Assembly (NCBI RefSeq): GCF_000143415.4
Contig: NW_003314261.1
Coordinates: 5,720,866 to 5,784,865 of the forward strand
Length of the DNA stretch: 64,000 bases
Direction of reading: 5' to 3'
Source: Selaginella moellendorffii
Lineage: Eukaryota; Streptophyta; Lycopodiopsida; Selaginellales; Selaginellaceae
The notes below the pieces were generated by a model that worked only from the letters and a program-made list of their open reading frames with translations, was not told the origin of the DNA and ran no database searches. Position 1 is the first letter of the stretch. Each line of letters begins with the position of its first letter. Positions 44,350-56,500 of this stretch are shown in pieces. Made by a program: the position numbers and the translations under genes.

Positions 44350-47300
44350 CTACTGAACGTCATGCCGAACCTCATAAACTTGTGGTCCAACTTGCCGCAA
44401 CACCCGATACGGTCCTTTCCACTGCGCAAGGAGCCCCTTAGATAAACCACGTACCGTAAGATGGGGAAAACGGACTAACACCAAATCATCCACTTTGTAC
44501 TCCGCTGGTGGACGATGATGGGAATTGTAGCGCCGTTGTTGTCCCACTTGTACGCGGCCTAAGTGTTCAGCAGACTCTGCTCGGACAAGTGGAAGAATGC
44601 TTGTCAAATATTGATCCCATGACCTAGCATCAGGAGCTCATGGTAATCGCGAAGGTAAACCCAGCTCTGTTGGTAATATTGGATCATGACCATATAGAAG
44701 TTTATATGGTGAAGCACCAATAGAACTCTGCACCCCTGTGACATAAGCATACCGAAGAGACGGCAAATAACCATCCCAATCCGAATGTTGAAAGTTCACA
44801 TACTTCGCAATCATCCCTTTGAATGTCCGAACGAGCCGTTCCACCAGACCGTCTGATTGTGGATGATAAGCACTCGTAAAAGTGTGGTGTATCCCCAACC
44901 GAGATGTCAAAACATGAAATACCTCAGCCATAAATGTAGGACCATTATCCGAAAGAATCCGTTCTGGACAAGAATGCTGGAACACCACTCGATTGAGGAG
45001 GAAGTATCCAACAGCAGTTGTAGAGGCACTAGCAAGAGCACCAACTTCCACCCAACGAGTCAAGTAGTCAGAAGCAATAATAACATACTCATTGCCAGCA
45101 GTCAATCGCGGAAAAGGTCCCATAAGATCAAACGCCACCAACTCAAATGGACGAGAAACTGCAATTGACTCCAACCGTCCTTCCGCAGCACAAGGGGGAG
45201 TATTACGAGCTTGGCACCAAACGCAGCTACGCACATACCGAATAATATCACGTCGCATCTCTGGCCAATAAAAAGATCTGCGCAGCTTCTCAGTGACACG
45301 ACGGTGTCCCATATGCCCACCTAGAATAGGAGAATCATGGTAGGCATGGAGAAACCGCGGAATAAACACCGAAGGCACCACCAGCCGTAAATGAGCATCA
45401 GGATCTGTCCCCACAAAATAAAGAAGGCCATCTTCAAGGCGATATTGAGAATGTAAATGCCGAAAAGGCAAGTCATCAGCAAGTGATGCAGGATTCTCAA
45501 ACCCATCTCGAAGCCTTCGAATCCACGGCTCAATCTTTTGAGCCTCGCAAACCTCATCCAGAGAAGGTAGATCTTGCTCTACGCCCTGTGGACACTGAAC
45601 GTCAAGGACAGCAACCGCCGACGGCACAGAATCCTCATCTAGAAAATCCACAGATGCTGGAACAACAGGTTCGTCAGAAATATGAGAAGTGAGTGGAGAA
45701 GGAAGAGGAGCTCGAGAAAGGGCATCAGCATCAGCCATAGAACTCCCTGGGCGATGAACAACATCGAAATCATATATCTGAAGCTTCAAAGCCCATTGAG
45801 CCGTACGACCAACCAGGTTCTTCTGCTTCAATAATGAAGTAACAGCAGCATGGTCACCTTCAAGTAACGTCCGAGAACCATGTAGATAGGCATGAAGTTT
45901 CTCGAAACCCCAGACTACTGCTAAACACTCCTTCTCCGTCGTGGAGTAGTTCATCTCCGCTGGTTGTAATGTACGGCTTATGTATGCAATGGGATGGCGC
46001 TGACCAGGCACACTCGAGCTCTCTTGCATCAACACACCTCCAAGACCAATGTCAGAAGCATCCACGCGCAAAATAAAAGGTCGAGTGTAGTCAGGATATG
46101 CCAAAACCGGAGGAGTCGTCAATAGCTCTTTGAGATTCACGAACGCCCGCTCACAATCGGGAGACCAAATGAAAGATGACGTTGATGACTTCAGCAATGC
46201 TCGCAATGGTAAAGTGCGATCGGAAAGATGATCCACAAAACGACCGAGATACTGCACCTTACCCAAAAAACGCTGCACATCATTCACACACTTCGGAGTA
46301 GGGAACTTTAGAACAGCCACAAGTTTGTCAGGATCAACTTGCAAACCCTCACGAGAAATACGGTACCCAAGATAAGTTGTGTCCTTGGACCCAAACACAC
46401 ACTTCGACCGCTTCAGATTTAAACCAACGTCGCGTAGCTGATCCAACACTTTACAAACATCACGAACATGCTCCTCCCACGTCCCCTCCGAGTGGATCAA
46501 GACATCATCAATGAAGTCAGCCGTCACCTCCGGCATATCGCAAAGAACCTCGTCCATCATCCGCTGAAAAGTTGCTGGAGCATTGTTCAAACCAAACGGC
46601 ATCACCAAAAACTCGTACAAACCAAATGGTGTACGAAAAGCAGTCTTAGGAATATCGTCTTCAGCCATCGGTACTTGCCAATACCCAGAAGCAAGATCTA
46701 GCTTGGTGAACCAATGACTTCGCCCCAGACGATCCAAGAGATCAGCAGTGTGAGGAAGAGGGTACACGTCCGGGATCGTCACTTCATTTAACGGACGATA
46801 GTCGATGCAGAAACGAATACTCCCATCAGGCTTCGTCACAAGATGAGGTTCACATGCCCAAGGACTCCGCGACTTCCGAATAACACCCTTCTCCAACATC
46901 TCTTTGACGTTTGCACGTAAAATCTTGATCTCCTTGGGTGACCGATGACGAACAAGAACCTTGATTGGACGAGCATCCCCGGTTGGAATGGGATGACGTG
47001 TGGCAATCTTGGCCCCAGACGATAGGTCAAATTCAAAGAGATCAGAATACTCCTTCATGAGCCATTCAATTGCTGCAACACAAAGATCATCGGAGGGATT
47101 GGAAAAGGGAAGAGCAGAACAAGATGGAAACACAAGAGGAAATAATGGGGGAACAAAAGTAATGGAAGCAGAGGTAGAAGTAGAGGGACGAAGAGGTACG
47201 GAAGTGAGAGGAATGGATGAAACATAAGGAAGTATGAGACAAGGGGGAAAAGCCTCAAAGTCACACTTGGCATGATTGTGCTGCAACCAATCCATACCAA

Positions 47301-47805
47301 GAATGAGGTCAAAAGCTTGACTCGGCACCACCCGCAACGACTGCAACTCAAGCTCGAGATCACCCACACGCACAACCAGGTCTGCCTCATCTCGTGCACA
47401 TGCATGTGTGCGGCCGTTGCCATAAAGAATGAAAACTGGATCCGCCGCACGACGCAAGTGTAGACGACAACGTGTGGCAACAGGTTGAGCAATAGAAGAT
47501 AAACTCGAACCTGTATCAACCAACACAGAGAGAAGAATAGAAGACCTCATGTTATAAAATCGAGCTTGGAAAGTAAACACTGGATGAACCGGTGCCGAGT
47601 GAACCCCTTGATGATACTCCCGAAAGAAAGATGGAGGGGTCACTAACTTATTTGCGCAAGGTCCCTCCATTACTCGCGCGACTCCTCGTTTCCCGAATGC
47701 ACCTTGGTATCCAAACCTTCCACCGCAGCAGCACCAACGGGACGTTGCTGACGCCAAAGTCTCCACCCAGGAAATGGAGGTCGCCAATCCGGAAAGCGCC
47801 GACAA
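44350..47805 (-). CDS. Gypsy Pol: protease, reverse transcriptase, RNase H, integrase (broken)
   Basis: The main open frame is 47805-44638. Protease shows VDTGSSLSSIA. RT shows LVTKPDGSIRFCIDYRPLNE and the catalytic FIDDVLIHS. RNase H shows ILRVDASDIGLGGVL. Integrase has an H2C2 finger (HMGHRRVTEKL...CVWCQ) and the catalytic core (FDLMGPF, ILSDNGPTF, YHPQSDGLVERL). The frame is cut at 44638 by TGA where the other copy has CGA. It reopens (LTSILPLVRAESAEHL...LLAQWKGPYRVL) and is cut again at 44350 by TAG where the other copy has CAG. It overlaps gag by about 136 bases in another frame, so a frameshift would join gag and pol. Confidence 0.9.
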
Positions 47806-48601
47806 CGCCGATAAGTATGACCAACTTCATCACACGCCCAGCAACGAATGTCACGGCCACGACCACGTCCTCGCCCTTGTCCTTGGACTCGAGTAGCAAC
47901 AGCATCAACCTCCATGGGAACAGGACCATCACTCATAGGAAGTGGAGCTGAAGGACGTGTAGCAAGAAGTGGAAGAGGCGACGTCTCATAACGTTGTGCC
48001 AAGCGAAGAGCATCGTCAAGAGTGGCAGGAGCAAGTGCATGCACAAGTCCGACAAGATCTTGACGAAGTGCTGGCCACAGCATTCCTAGCTTGATCCGCT
48101 CCGACATATTTGGCTCCGCACGAAGCAAAAGACTTCGGAAACGAACACCAAATTGCATCACTGACTCAGATGGCCCTTGGCGAAGACGATGCAATTGTTG
48201 GAAGGCATCATCACAATCGTCGGCGTGTCCGAAGGTGCGTTTGAAGACGTCCGGAAGAACACTCCAATCGCCACGAGTAGCTGCGCTCAATCCATTGTAC
48301 CACTGCAATGCCGTCCCTTGAAGACATGTGGGGAACTCACGCAAATGTCGAGCATCATCCCAAGAATGATATGTGGCAATCACCATGAAGTGATCGAACC
48401 AATGGTACACATCATCCCAGGATTCCCACGAAAGAACTCCGGCCGAACGCGAGGATTGGCACCAAAAGCAGGAGGAGTTGTACCATGTGCCGTGAACGCC
48501 GCCATCAATTGAGTTTGGTTGTTCAATTGCAAGCGCATAGCATCAAGCAATTGAACCAACTGTTGCTCTAGAGTCAAAGGAGGAGATTACGGATCGGCCA
48601 T
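47670..48601 (-). CDS. Gypsy Gag with CCHC zinc knuckle (disrupted)
   Basis: The capsid-type region (YHWFDHFMVIATYHSWDD...LQGTALQWYNGL) is followed by an RG-rich linker and the knuckle CWACDEVGHTYRRC. The presumed ATG at 48601 is followed four codons later by a stop, and a one-base shift near 48415 separates the N-terminal part (LEQQLVQLLDAMRLQLNNQT) from the capsid part. This copy therefore probably makes no full Gag. Confidence 0.8.
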
Positions 48602-48835
48602 GAAAATGAAGGAGAAAGAAAGAGCAAAAGAAGAGAAATGACAAAAAGCTGGAAAGAAATGGTAGATCTAGACAATGCAAAAAGCTAGATCTAAACCAAA
48701 ATCCTGAAAGGAAAGAACAAAAGAAAGGAAATGGAAAAAGTTAGATCTAGACAATGCAAAAGCTAGATCTAAACTGAAATCCCACATCCAAGCACTCCCC
48801 AGGGACAATCAAAGGTGCCCCTCACCTCCACCAAT

Positions 48836-49008
48836 GTGAGTGCATGGAATATGGAAAGGGAATACAGAAATGTGCATCTCAATTAACCCAAAAACCCTAG
48901 CTTATATACAGGAGCGAGTGGTCCGGATTGAAACCAATCCGACGGCTACCAAAATCCACTACGCTAATATTAGTATACGGCATCGTAGCCGTACACTTGG
49001 CCCTCACA
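48836..49008 (-). repeat. 5' LTR of the gypsy element
   Basis: Near-identical to 44001-44173. Between it and gag (48602-48835) is an untranslated leader with two copies of a TAGATCTAGACAATGCAAAA unit (about 48662 and 48743). Confidence 0.9.
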
Positions 49009-49013
49009 AATTT

Positions 49014-49705
49014 ATATTAAAATCAGAATATATTCAATCTTGTTAACAAAATAATATTAACATTATAATAGCTTTGACTAAATTTTGATAAGTGATCCTT
49101 TATTTTAAATTAACACTTGTACTTTAGATTGAATTTGCCCATGATAAAACTTATAACATTCATGTGTTATAATTTAATGGTGAATTTGTTGGCACTTGAA
49201 GTAAGTTATTAAATAAGGAAGTTATGTAGTTGAAGCATTAAAATTACAAGCACCTGTATTAGTAAAAGTGGTATTTCTATGTCAAATAATTAAGTTTTTT
49301 TCTTAAAGCTTATTTTTCATCTATTTTTCTTATTAGTATTTTAAATTGTATTAGATTTGAACGTAATTGAAGAAAACTTTTAGTGTGATATGAATATCAG
49401 AAGACTTTACCTTTATAATCAAGTGAGACCAATCAACTTACACATTATCAGAGAGGGTGAACTTGATTATCTCCTTCAACTAATATATAATACATGTTTT
49501 TGAGGTCTTGCAGCCAGACGCAGTGATGACTTTATTAGTGCAATCAACACTAAATAGCATCTGTCAAAGGGTGTTAAATCTACATGACAATCTAAACATG
49601 CCAATGCTTCTTCTGTCTCAATCTACGATGAAGATGGTACCATTGTTGCATGAATATAAAGGGAGAAAGGTGGCAGAACATTCCACTTCCTAGTAGTGAT
49701 TGTTT
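49014..49705. other. AT-rich intergenic stretch
   Basis: No gene or repeat I can support. Confidence 0.4.
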
Positions 49706-49890
49706 TCAGCCACTCTTACAAAGAGCAAAATAGTTTACGACAATGCTGGTAAAACGGACCAGCTGAGCCACAACGTTTCTATCCTTGTAAACCTGGCGAG
49801 AGAAAAAAAAAAAAGCAAGCGTCTGGAAGAAAAAAACACCCAGCAAAAGTCTGAATTTTGTTGAGCCAAAACAAGTTTCTGAGATAAGTG
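49706..49890 (-). pseudogene. Glycolate oxidase mosaic relic
   Basis: Minus-strand order: sequence like GLO intron 3 (CTTATCTCAGAAACTTGTTTTGG), remnants like the intron 3 end, then CCAG|GTTTACAAGGATAGAAACGT and on through CAGCTGGTCCG (start of exon 5). Soon after comes AAACTATTTTGCTCTTTGTAA, which belongs to GLO intron 7. Exon 4 and everything between exon 5's start and intron 7 are missing. Because introns are retained, it derives from DNA rather than mRNA. Confidence 0.85.
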
Positions 49891-49993
49891 ACAATTATTA
49901 GTTCCACTCGCTCACAAAAAGCTTGTGTCCCACTAAGTTTCGTGGACGAAAACGTACAAGCAGCGAGAACTTACCTGACTCCCTCAAAGGCCC

Positions 49994-50056
49994 AGCTCGA
50001 CTCGGCCAGCGTCTTGTCGCTTCACCCTACGTGCGTCTCCAGCTCGAGCGGCATTC
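49994..50056 (-). pseudogene. Inverted scrap of the PRP22 5' coding region
   Basis: The minus strand reads CGAGCTGGAGACGCACGTAG and on to GACGCTGGCCGAG, matching 53606-53648 inside PRP22 exon 1 with about one change. After a small deletion it continues TCGAGCTGGGCC. It sits just outside the left arm of the inverted duplication, where an inverted copy of PRP22 should be if the duplicated unit once extended that far. Confidence 0.8.
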
Positions 50057-50079
50057 TTCTGGCACCGCCCGGGCTCCGT

Positions 50080-51431
50080 TCATGGATGTAGAGTTAACAA
50101 GTCCTTGGGCATGAAATCTTCCAGGAGATACACACCCTTCTCTGCTTTCTCCAGTTTCACGCCCAAGTTCTTGCAAAACAGTACATCTTGGCCTGGAAGT
50201 AAGTTACCACGATCAGCACAAGGATTGAAGATAGCTCACTCGCAATCTAATTAACTTACAGTCTTGCCTCCAGTACTCGCGAGGAAGCAAATAGTCGTTC
50301 TTGTAGTGATCCTCGTAGATCATCTGAGAAAACCGCGTAAGCTTTCCACAAAAGAGAGCACTATACTCACGTCAACCAGGTAGATGATCATGTCGTTGAT
50401 CTGACTCATCCGTGTTTCCAGCGCAGGTTTGTGAACTTGATACCGCCCATTCCACGCTCTAGCTCGTATCCCCTGGAGCTCTTCCAGCGAGCACTCGAGC
50501 ATTCCCGATTCCTTCCAGCGACAGTTCTCGCACAGGCTCACAAAGACACCGCGGAATGCTGCTCCGAAAACGCTGGCTGCCGCATCGTAAAGCTCCTCGC
50601 ACCTGTCCCCCTCCTCGTCGTCGGCAGCTCCCTGGAGGCTCCACTTAACGTGCTCCACGAACGACTTGGTGGTGACCCCGCACAGCTTCTGGAGCTCCGC
50701 GTGATCACTCTTGCCTCTCGTCGTCAACGTCCAGGTGTAGAGCAAGCGGCCCATTGTCTCGCTCTCGTCACTGTACGGGTGGAAGTCCCATCGTTGCTTT
50801 CGGTAAAGTCGCGAACGATTTGTGAGCCAGTCTTCGACAAAAGCACTCGTCGCAGCACTGACATTCTCGATGTCAGTGCCTCGCAGTTTCACTTCCTGAA
50901 CATTGGGAAACAAAAGCATCAGATAGAGGATCGAGAAAAGTGGCAAATGCTTACTTACCTCGAGCATCTGGCGGACAGCAGCAGTGAGTTCAATCGACTT
51001 GCACTCTATCCTTGGGACGGTATCAAGCCATGGGACAAGCAGCTCGATTATCTCCTCCGACGGTGGAGACTGGTAGTTCTCTGCGAAAAACACCAGTGCA
51101 GCGTGAGTGGCAGCGTCCGCAAGAGCCCGCGTCTCGAAAGCAGCCAGCCATTCCATCGCCTGCTCGTAGCTCTCCCCGTCAAGCTGAAGTACCAGCCAGG
51201 TATGTATAACATCGCAGGCTGCCTCACTCATGTCAAACAGCCGAGCAGCATCCTCGACGATTGTTTGTGGCATGCAAGTCGAAGGGACTTTCGCCACTGC
51301 GTCCGCCATGGCTGGAAGGTTTCTCGTGTTAGAAGTAACAATGAGAAGCAAAAAGAAACGAGAGAGAAGGCCATGTACATACATGCCAGTGCTTCTTCGG
51401 TCGCATCTATGTTGAAGGTGATACCATCCTT
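50080..51431 (-). pseudogene. 5'-truncated inverted copy of the 51722-53439 gene
   Basis: Exons equivalent to 2-6 of the right-hand gene are all present with identical lengths and intact splice signals: 51431-51383, 51311-50959, 50895-50371, 50323-50260, 50192-50080. Only a few amino acids differ (for example V-E-D-A-A-R against V-K-D-A-A-R). The first exon (104 codons) is missing because the duplication stops inside intron 1. The C-terminal 12 residues differ (FMPKDLLTLHP against FIFKSMNVAPC). Probably not a functional protein gene unless a new first exon exists; none was found. Confidence 0.75.
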
Positions 51432-51480
51432 CTGCAACAAGGAACCTTAGCTTCTGGATCGTAAACATAAGAAACCACTT
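50111..51480. repeat. Inverted repeat, left arm
   Basis: Near-identical reverse complement of 52039-53408. Both arms measure 1370 bases, so no net indels. The spacer is 51481-52038 (558 bases). Confidence 0.9.
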
Positions 51481-51721
51481 GGTGTTTGAGCCGATGCCAA
51501 TCGCTCCCATCTCTCCTGTTCGTGGAGCTGCTCGTGATGAAAGAGGATGAAAGAGGTGCGATCTCTTCTTGTCTAGTGGTATGCCTAGGCCTCATTTCTT
51601 GCATTGTAGAACGCTCGCTCAAGGAACGTCCATCCCTTTGCTCCATCCCGACGCTGGTAAGTCTCTCCCCTTTTATATCCCTTGTATATATACTCAAGTA
51701 TATCCCAAGGCCGGAGGTACC

Positions 51722-53439
51722 ATGGCGAATCCTTTTAGCAAGTGGAGGGAGACAGAGATCGGTGAACAAGTGGAACACGTTGTGAGAGCTTTGTTCTCTC
51801 GGTTTGGTCTGGACAACACCGAGTCTCTCAGCTTCTACCACTCGACAGCCCAGCGCCAAGTTCAAGTTTGCGACCTCAAGTGGAGGATTTGGCACCATGC
51901 CCTTCGTCACGTCCTTCAGACGACCGTCCCGGATGTTTACTTGCTCGCAATCTTCGCTGCTGACTTCTATGTACAGCAGCTGCCTCCCTTTTCCTTTATG
52001 TTCCAGGACGTGGCCAAGATTTTCGATGACGAGGTACTAAGTGGTTTCTTATGTTTACGATCCAGAAGCTAAGGCTCCTCGTTGCAGAAGGATGGTATCA
52101 TCTTCAACATAGATGCGACCGAAGAAGCACTGGCATGTATGTACATGGCCTTCTCTCTCGTTTCCTTTTGCTTCTCATTGTTACTTCTAACACGAGAAAC
52201 CTTCCAGCCATGGCGGACGCAGTGGCGAAAGTCCCTTCGACTTGCATGCCACAAACAATCGTCAAGGATGCTGCTCGGCTGTTTGACATGAGTGAGGCAG
52301 CCTGCGATGTTATACATACCTGGCTGGTACTTCAGCTTGACGGGGAGAGCTACGAGCAGGCGATGGAATGGCTGGCTGCTTTCGAGACGCGGGCTCTTGC
52401 GGACGCTGCCACTCACGCTGCACTGGTGTTTTTCGCAGAGAACTACCAGTCTCCACCGTCGGAGGAGATAATCGAGCTGCTTGTCCCATGGCTTGATACC
52501 GTCCCAAGGATAGAGTGCAAGTCGATTGAACTCACTGCTGCTGTCCGCCAGATGCTCGAGGTAAGTAAGCATTTGCCACTTTTCTCGATCCTCTATCTGA
52601 TGCTTTTGTTTCCCAATGTTCAGGAAGTGAAACTGCGAGGCACTGACATCGAGAATGTCAGTGCTGCGACGAGTGCTTTTGTCGAAGACTGGCTCACAAA
52701 TCGTTCGCGACTTTACCGAAAGCAACGATGGGACTTCCACCCGTACAGTGACGAGAGCGAGACAATGGGCCGCTTGCTCTACACCTGGACGTTGACGACG
52801 AGAGGCAAGAGTGATCACGCGGAGCTCCAGAAGCTGTGCGGGGTCACCACCAAGTCGTTCGTGGAGCACGTCAAGTGGAGCCTCCAGGGAGCTGCCGACG
52901 ACGAGGAGGGGGACAGGTGCGAGGAGCTTTACGATGCGGCAGCCAGCGTTTTCGGAGCAGCATTCCGCGGTGTCTTTGTGAGCCTGTGCGAGAACTGTCG
53001 CTGGAAGGAATCGGGAATGCTCGAGTGCTCGCTGGAAGAGCTCCAGGGGATACGAGCTAGAGCGTGGAATGGGCGGTATCAAGTTCACAAACCTCGGCTG
53101 GAAACACGGATGAGTCAGATCAACGACATGATCATCTACCTGGTTGACGTGAGTATAGTGCTCTCTTTTGTGGAAAGCTTACGCGGTTTTCTCAGATGAT
53201 CTACGAGGATCACTACAAGAACGACTATTTGCTTCCTCGCGAGTACTGGAGGCAAGACTGTAAGTTAATTAGATTGCGAGTGAGCTATCTTCAATCCTCG
53301 TGCTGATCGTGGTAACTTACTTCCAGGCCAAGATGTACTGTTTTGCAAGAACTTGGGCGTGAAACTGGAGAAAGCAGAGAAGGGTGTGTATCTCCTGGAA
53401 GATTTCATATTCAAATCTATGAATGTAGCGCCTTGTTAG
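51722..53439 (+). CDS. Unrecognised helical plant protein, 471 aa
   Basis: Six exons: 51722-52033, 52088-52136, 52208-52560, 52624-53148, 53196-53259, 53327-53439. It begins MANPFSKWRETEIGEQVEHV. It is rich in acidic and aromatic residues and predicted mostly helical by eye (VYLLAIFAADFYVQQLPPF, ELLVPWLDTVPRIECKSIEL, SLCENCRWKESGMLECSLEE). There is no signal peptide, membrane helix or catalytic motif I can recognise, and I do not know the family. TATA-like sequences (TTTTATATCC, TTGTATATATAC at 51671-51692) lie 30-50 bases upstream. The stop is only 86 bases before PRP22's start. Everything from intron 1 onward is duplicated in inverted form to the left. Confidence 0.8.
52039..53408. repeat. 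Inverted repeat, right arm
   Basis: Partner of 50111-51480. Its outer border falls inside the last exon, after GAAGATTTCAT, where the two copies abruptly diverge. Its inner border is five bases into intron 1. Confidence 0.9.
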
Positions 53440-53525
53440 ATAAAATATGAAATGTTAGATAAAATATGGAATATTCTTGGTTTCCTTGATTTAGGGGTTG
53501 CTAGGGCTAGGGCAGAGAAGCAGCG

Positions 53526-56500
53526 ATGGAGAAAGCGAGAGACGGCGAGGCGGTGCTCCAGAAGAAGCTCGAGTACTTGTCGCTCGTGTCCAAGGTATGC
53601 GCCGAGCTGGAGACGCACGTAGGGTGCAGCGACAAGACGCTGGCCGAGTTTATCATCGAGCTGGGCCGGGGCAGCGAGAGCGTGGAGGAATTCGGCGGTA
53701 AGCTCAAGGAGAATGGGGCGGAGATGCCGGATTACTTCGTCAAGACGCTGCTGACGATCATTCACGCCATTCTGCCGCCCGTGAGGAAGGAGAAGGAGAA
53801 GGACAAGGAGAGGGACAAGGAGAGGAAGGAGAAGGAGAGAGACCGGGAGAAGGAGAAAGATAGAGAGAAGGAGAAGGAGCGAGAGAAAGAGAACAGGGAG
53901 AGGGAAAGGGATAGAGAGCGGGACCGAGATAGGGAGAAAGATAGAGATAGAGAAAGGCACAGGGACAGGGATAGCAGGGATAGCAGGACCAGTAGGAGAA
54001 GGAGAGACGAGGAAAATGGAAGAGACCAGCGTCGGGAGCCCGAGTCCCGGCCGGAGGAGCCAGAGCTCTACAAGATCTACAAGGGCAGGGTGGCGAGGAT
54101 AATGGACTTTGGCTGCTTTGTCCAGCTGAATGGGTTCTGGGGGCGCAAGGAGGGACTAGTTCATATCTCTCAGATGGCTTCTCGAAAGGTTGGGCATGCC
54201 AAGGATGCTGTGGAGAGGGACCAGGAGGTTTGGGTGAAGGTGGTGTCTTTGACGGGGCAGAAGATGAGTCTTTCTATGAGAGACGTGGACCAGAAAACCG
54301 GGGACGATTTGGTTCCTATTCACAAGCCATCAGGAAATGAAGAGGATGCGTTTAGAACCAATCCATCCATTGCCAACAAGCCGTCGACGACAAGGAAGGG
54401 TCTTTCTGGGATTCCGTTGATCGACGACGACCCAGACGTATCGCACTCCAGAAGGCCTTCGAAGAAGATGAGCTCTCCAGAGAGGTGGGAGATAAAGCAG
54501 CTGGCTGCTTCAGGGGTGGTCGGCATCCGAGAGAATCCCCTGTATGACGATGACGGTGGTGGTATGCTGTATCACGACGAGGGTGCTGAAGAAGAGCTTG
54601 AAATCGAGCTTAACGAGGACGAGCCTGCGTTTTTGAGGGGACAAACAAGATACTCGGTGGATCTCTCGCCTGTGAAGATCGTCAAGAACCCCGACGGTTC
54701 GTTGCAGAGAGCAGCAACAACTCAGTCGGCTCTGGCTAAGGAGAGAAGGGAGCTTCGCGAACAGCAGCAGCGGACAATGCTGGATTCTATTCCCAAGGAC
54801 TTGAATCGTCCATGGGAGGATCCCATGCCAGAGACAGGAGAGCGGCACCTAGCGCAGGAGCTCCGGGGTGTAGGACTGTCTGCATACGACATGCCCGAGT
54901 GGAAGAAGGATGCGTTTGGGAAGGCTCCAACTTTTGGACAACGGTCGAAGCTTTCGATTCAAGAGCAGAGGCAGAGCTTGCCGATTTATAAGCTGAAGAT
55001 GGAGCTTGTGAAGGCTGTGAACGAGAACCAGGTCCTGGTCGTGATTGGTGAGACCGGCTCGGGAAAGACGACTCAGATGACACAGTACCTGGCTGAGGCG
55101 GGATACACTTCGAGGGGGAAAATCGGCTGCACGCAGCCTCGTAGAGTGGCTGCCATGTCGGTGGCGAAGAGGGTGGCGGAAGAGTTCGGTTGCCGTTTGG
55201 GTGAGGAGGTTGGATATGCTATCCGTTTCGAGGACTGCACAGGGCCCGAGACCGTCATAAAGTACATGACAGATGGTATGCTTCTCCGAGAGATACTTGT
55301 GGACGAAAACCTCTCGGCATACTCGGTGATCATGCTGGATGAAGCTCACGAGAGAACCATCCATACGGACGTTCTTTTCGGGTTGCTCAAGAGCCTGGTC
55401 AAGCGGCGGCCTGATTTGCGGCTGATCGTTACGTCGGCAACTCTGGACGCGGAGAAGTTCTCGGGTTACTTTTACGACTGTAACATCTTCACCATACCGG
55501 GACGGTCATATCCAGTCGAGATTCTCTACACCAAACAGCCAGAGACCGACTACCTAGACGCGGCATTGATCACGGTGATGCAAATTCATCTTACGGAGCC
55601 GGAGGGGGACGTCTTGCTCTTTTTGACGGGTCAAGAGGAGATCGACACCGCTTGCCAGATTTTGTATGAACGGATGAAGGGTCTGGGACCGAACGTGCCA
55701 GAGTTGATCATCTTGCCGGTCTACAGCGCTCTTCCCAGCGAGATGCAAACTCGAATCTTCGATCCAGCTCCTGCAGGGACAAGGAAAGTCGTCGTTGCTA
55801 CTAATATTGCGGAGGCGTCCCTGACAATTGATGGCATTTACTATGTCGTTGATCCGGGATTCGCAAAGCAGAAGGTGTACAACCCGAAGCTGGGACTCGA
55901 CTCACTCGTGATCACTCCTATATCTCAAGCGTCAGCGAAGCAGCGAGCTGGTCGTGCCGGAAGAACAGGTCCCGGGAAGTGTTATCGACTTTACACTGAG
56001 AGCTCGTTCTGGAACGAGATGCTTCCGACGACTGTGCCGGAGATACAGAGAATCAATCTCGGGATGACGGTTCTGATGATGAAGGCCATGGGGATCAACG
56101 ATTTACTCTCGTTCGACTTCATGGATCCTCCACAGTCCCAGGCGCTTATTTCTGCTATGGAGCAACTCTACAGCTTGCAAGCGTTGGATGAAGAAGGTTT
56201 GCTGACCAAGCTGGGGCGAAAGATGGCGGAGTTTCCTTTGGAGCCACCTCTGTCGAAGATGCTTCTGGCGAGCGTGGACCTTGGTTGCAGCGACGAGATC
56301 CTCACAATCATCTCGATGCTCCAGGCGCAAAACATTTTCTATCGTCCTCGTGAGAAGCAGGCCCAGGCAGATCAGAAGAGAGCCAAGTTCTTCCAGCCGG
56401 AGGGTGATCACCTGACGTTGCTTGCTGTTTACGAGGCGTGGAGAGCTAAAAATTTCTCCGGACCATGGTGCTTCGAGAATTTTGTACAGTCTCGATCACT

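Larger units (their letters stand above)
44001..49008 (-). mobile_element. Ty3/gypsy LTR retrotransposon, full length
   Basis: Element of 5.0 kb on the minus strand. The two roughly 173-base LTRs (44001-44173 and 48836-49008) differ at one position by my reading, and the flanks carry a 5-bp duplication AATTT (43996-44000 and 49009-49013). Each LTR contains a TATA-like TGTATATAAG. A purine tract (GAGAGGAGGGGATGA on the minus strand) abuts the 3' LTR. Gag and pol are present with a few inactivating changes. The near-identical LTRs indicate recent insertion. Confidence 0.93.

Noticed and set aside
50431-51450. 339-codon open frames, mirrored on the minus strand at 52069-53088
   Set aside because: Antisense of the duplicated gene in both arms. 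They are open across introns by chance and have no splice logic.
50320-51510. Single 396-codon frame starting at 51510 on the minus strand
   Set aside because: It reads through introns that are spliced in the right-hand copy. The frame at its start does not match exon 2, so it is not a real first exon.
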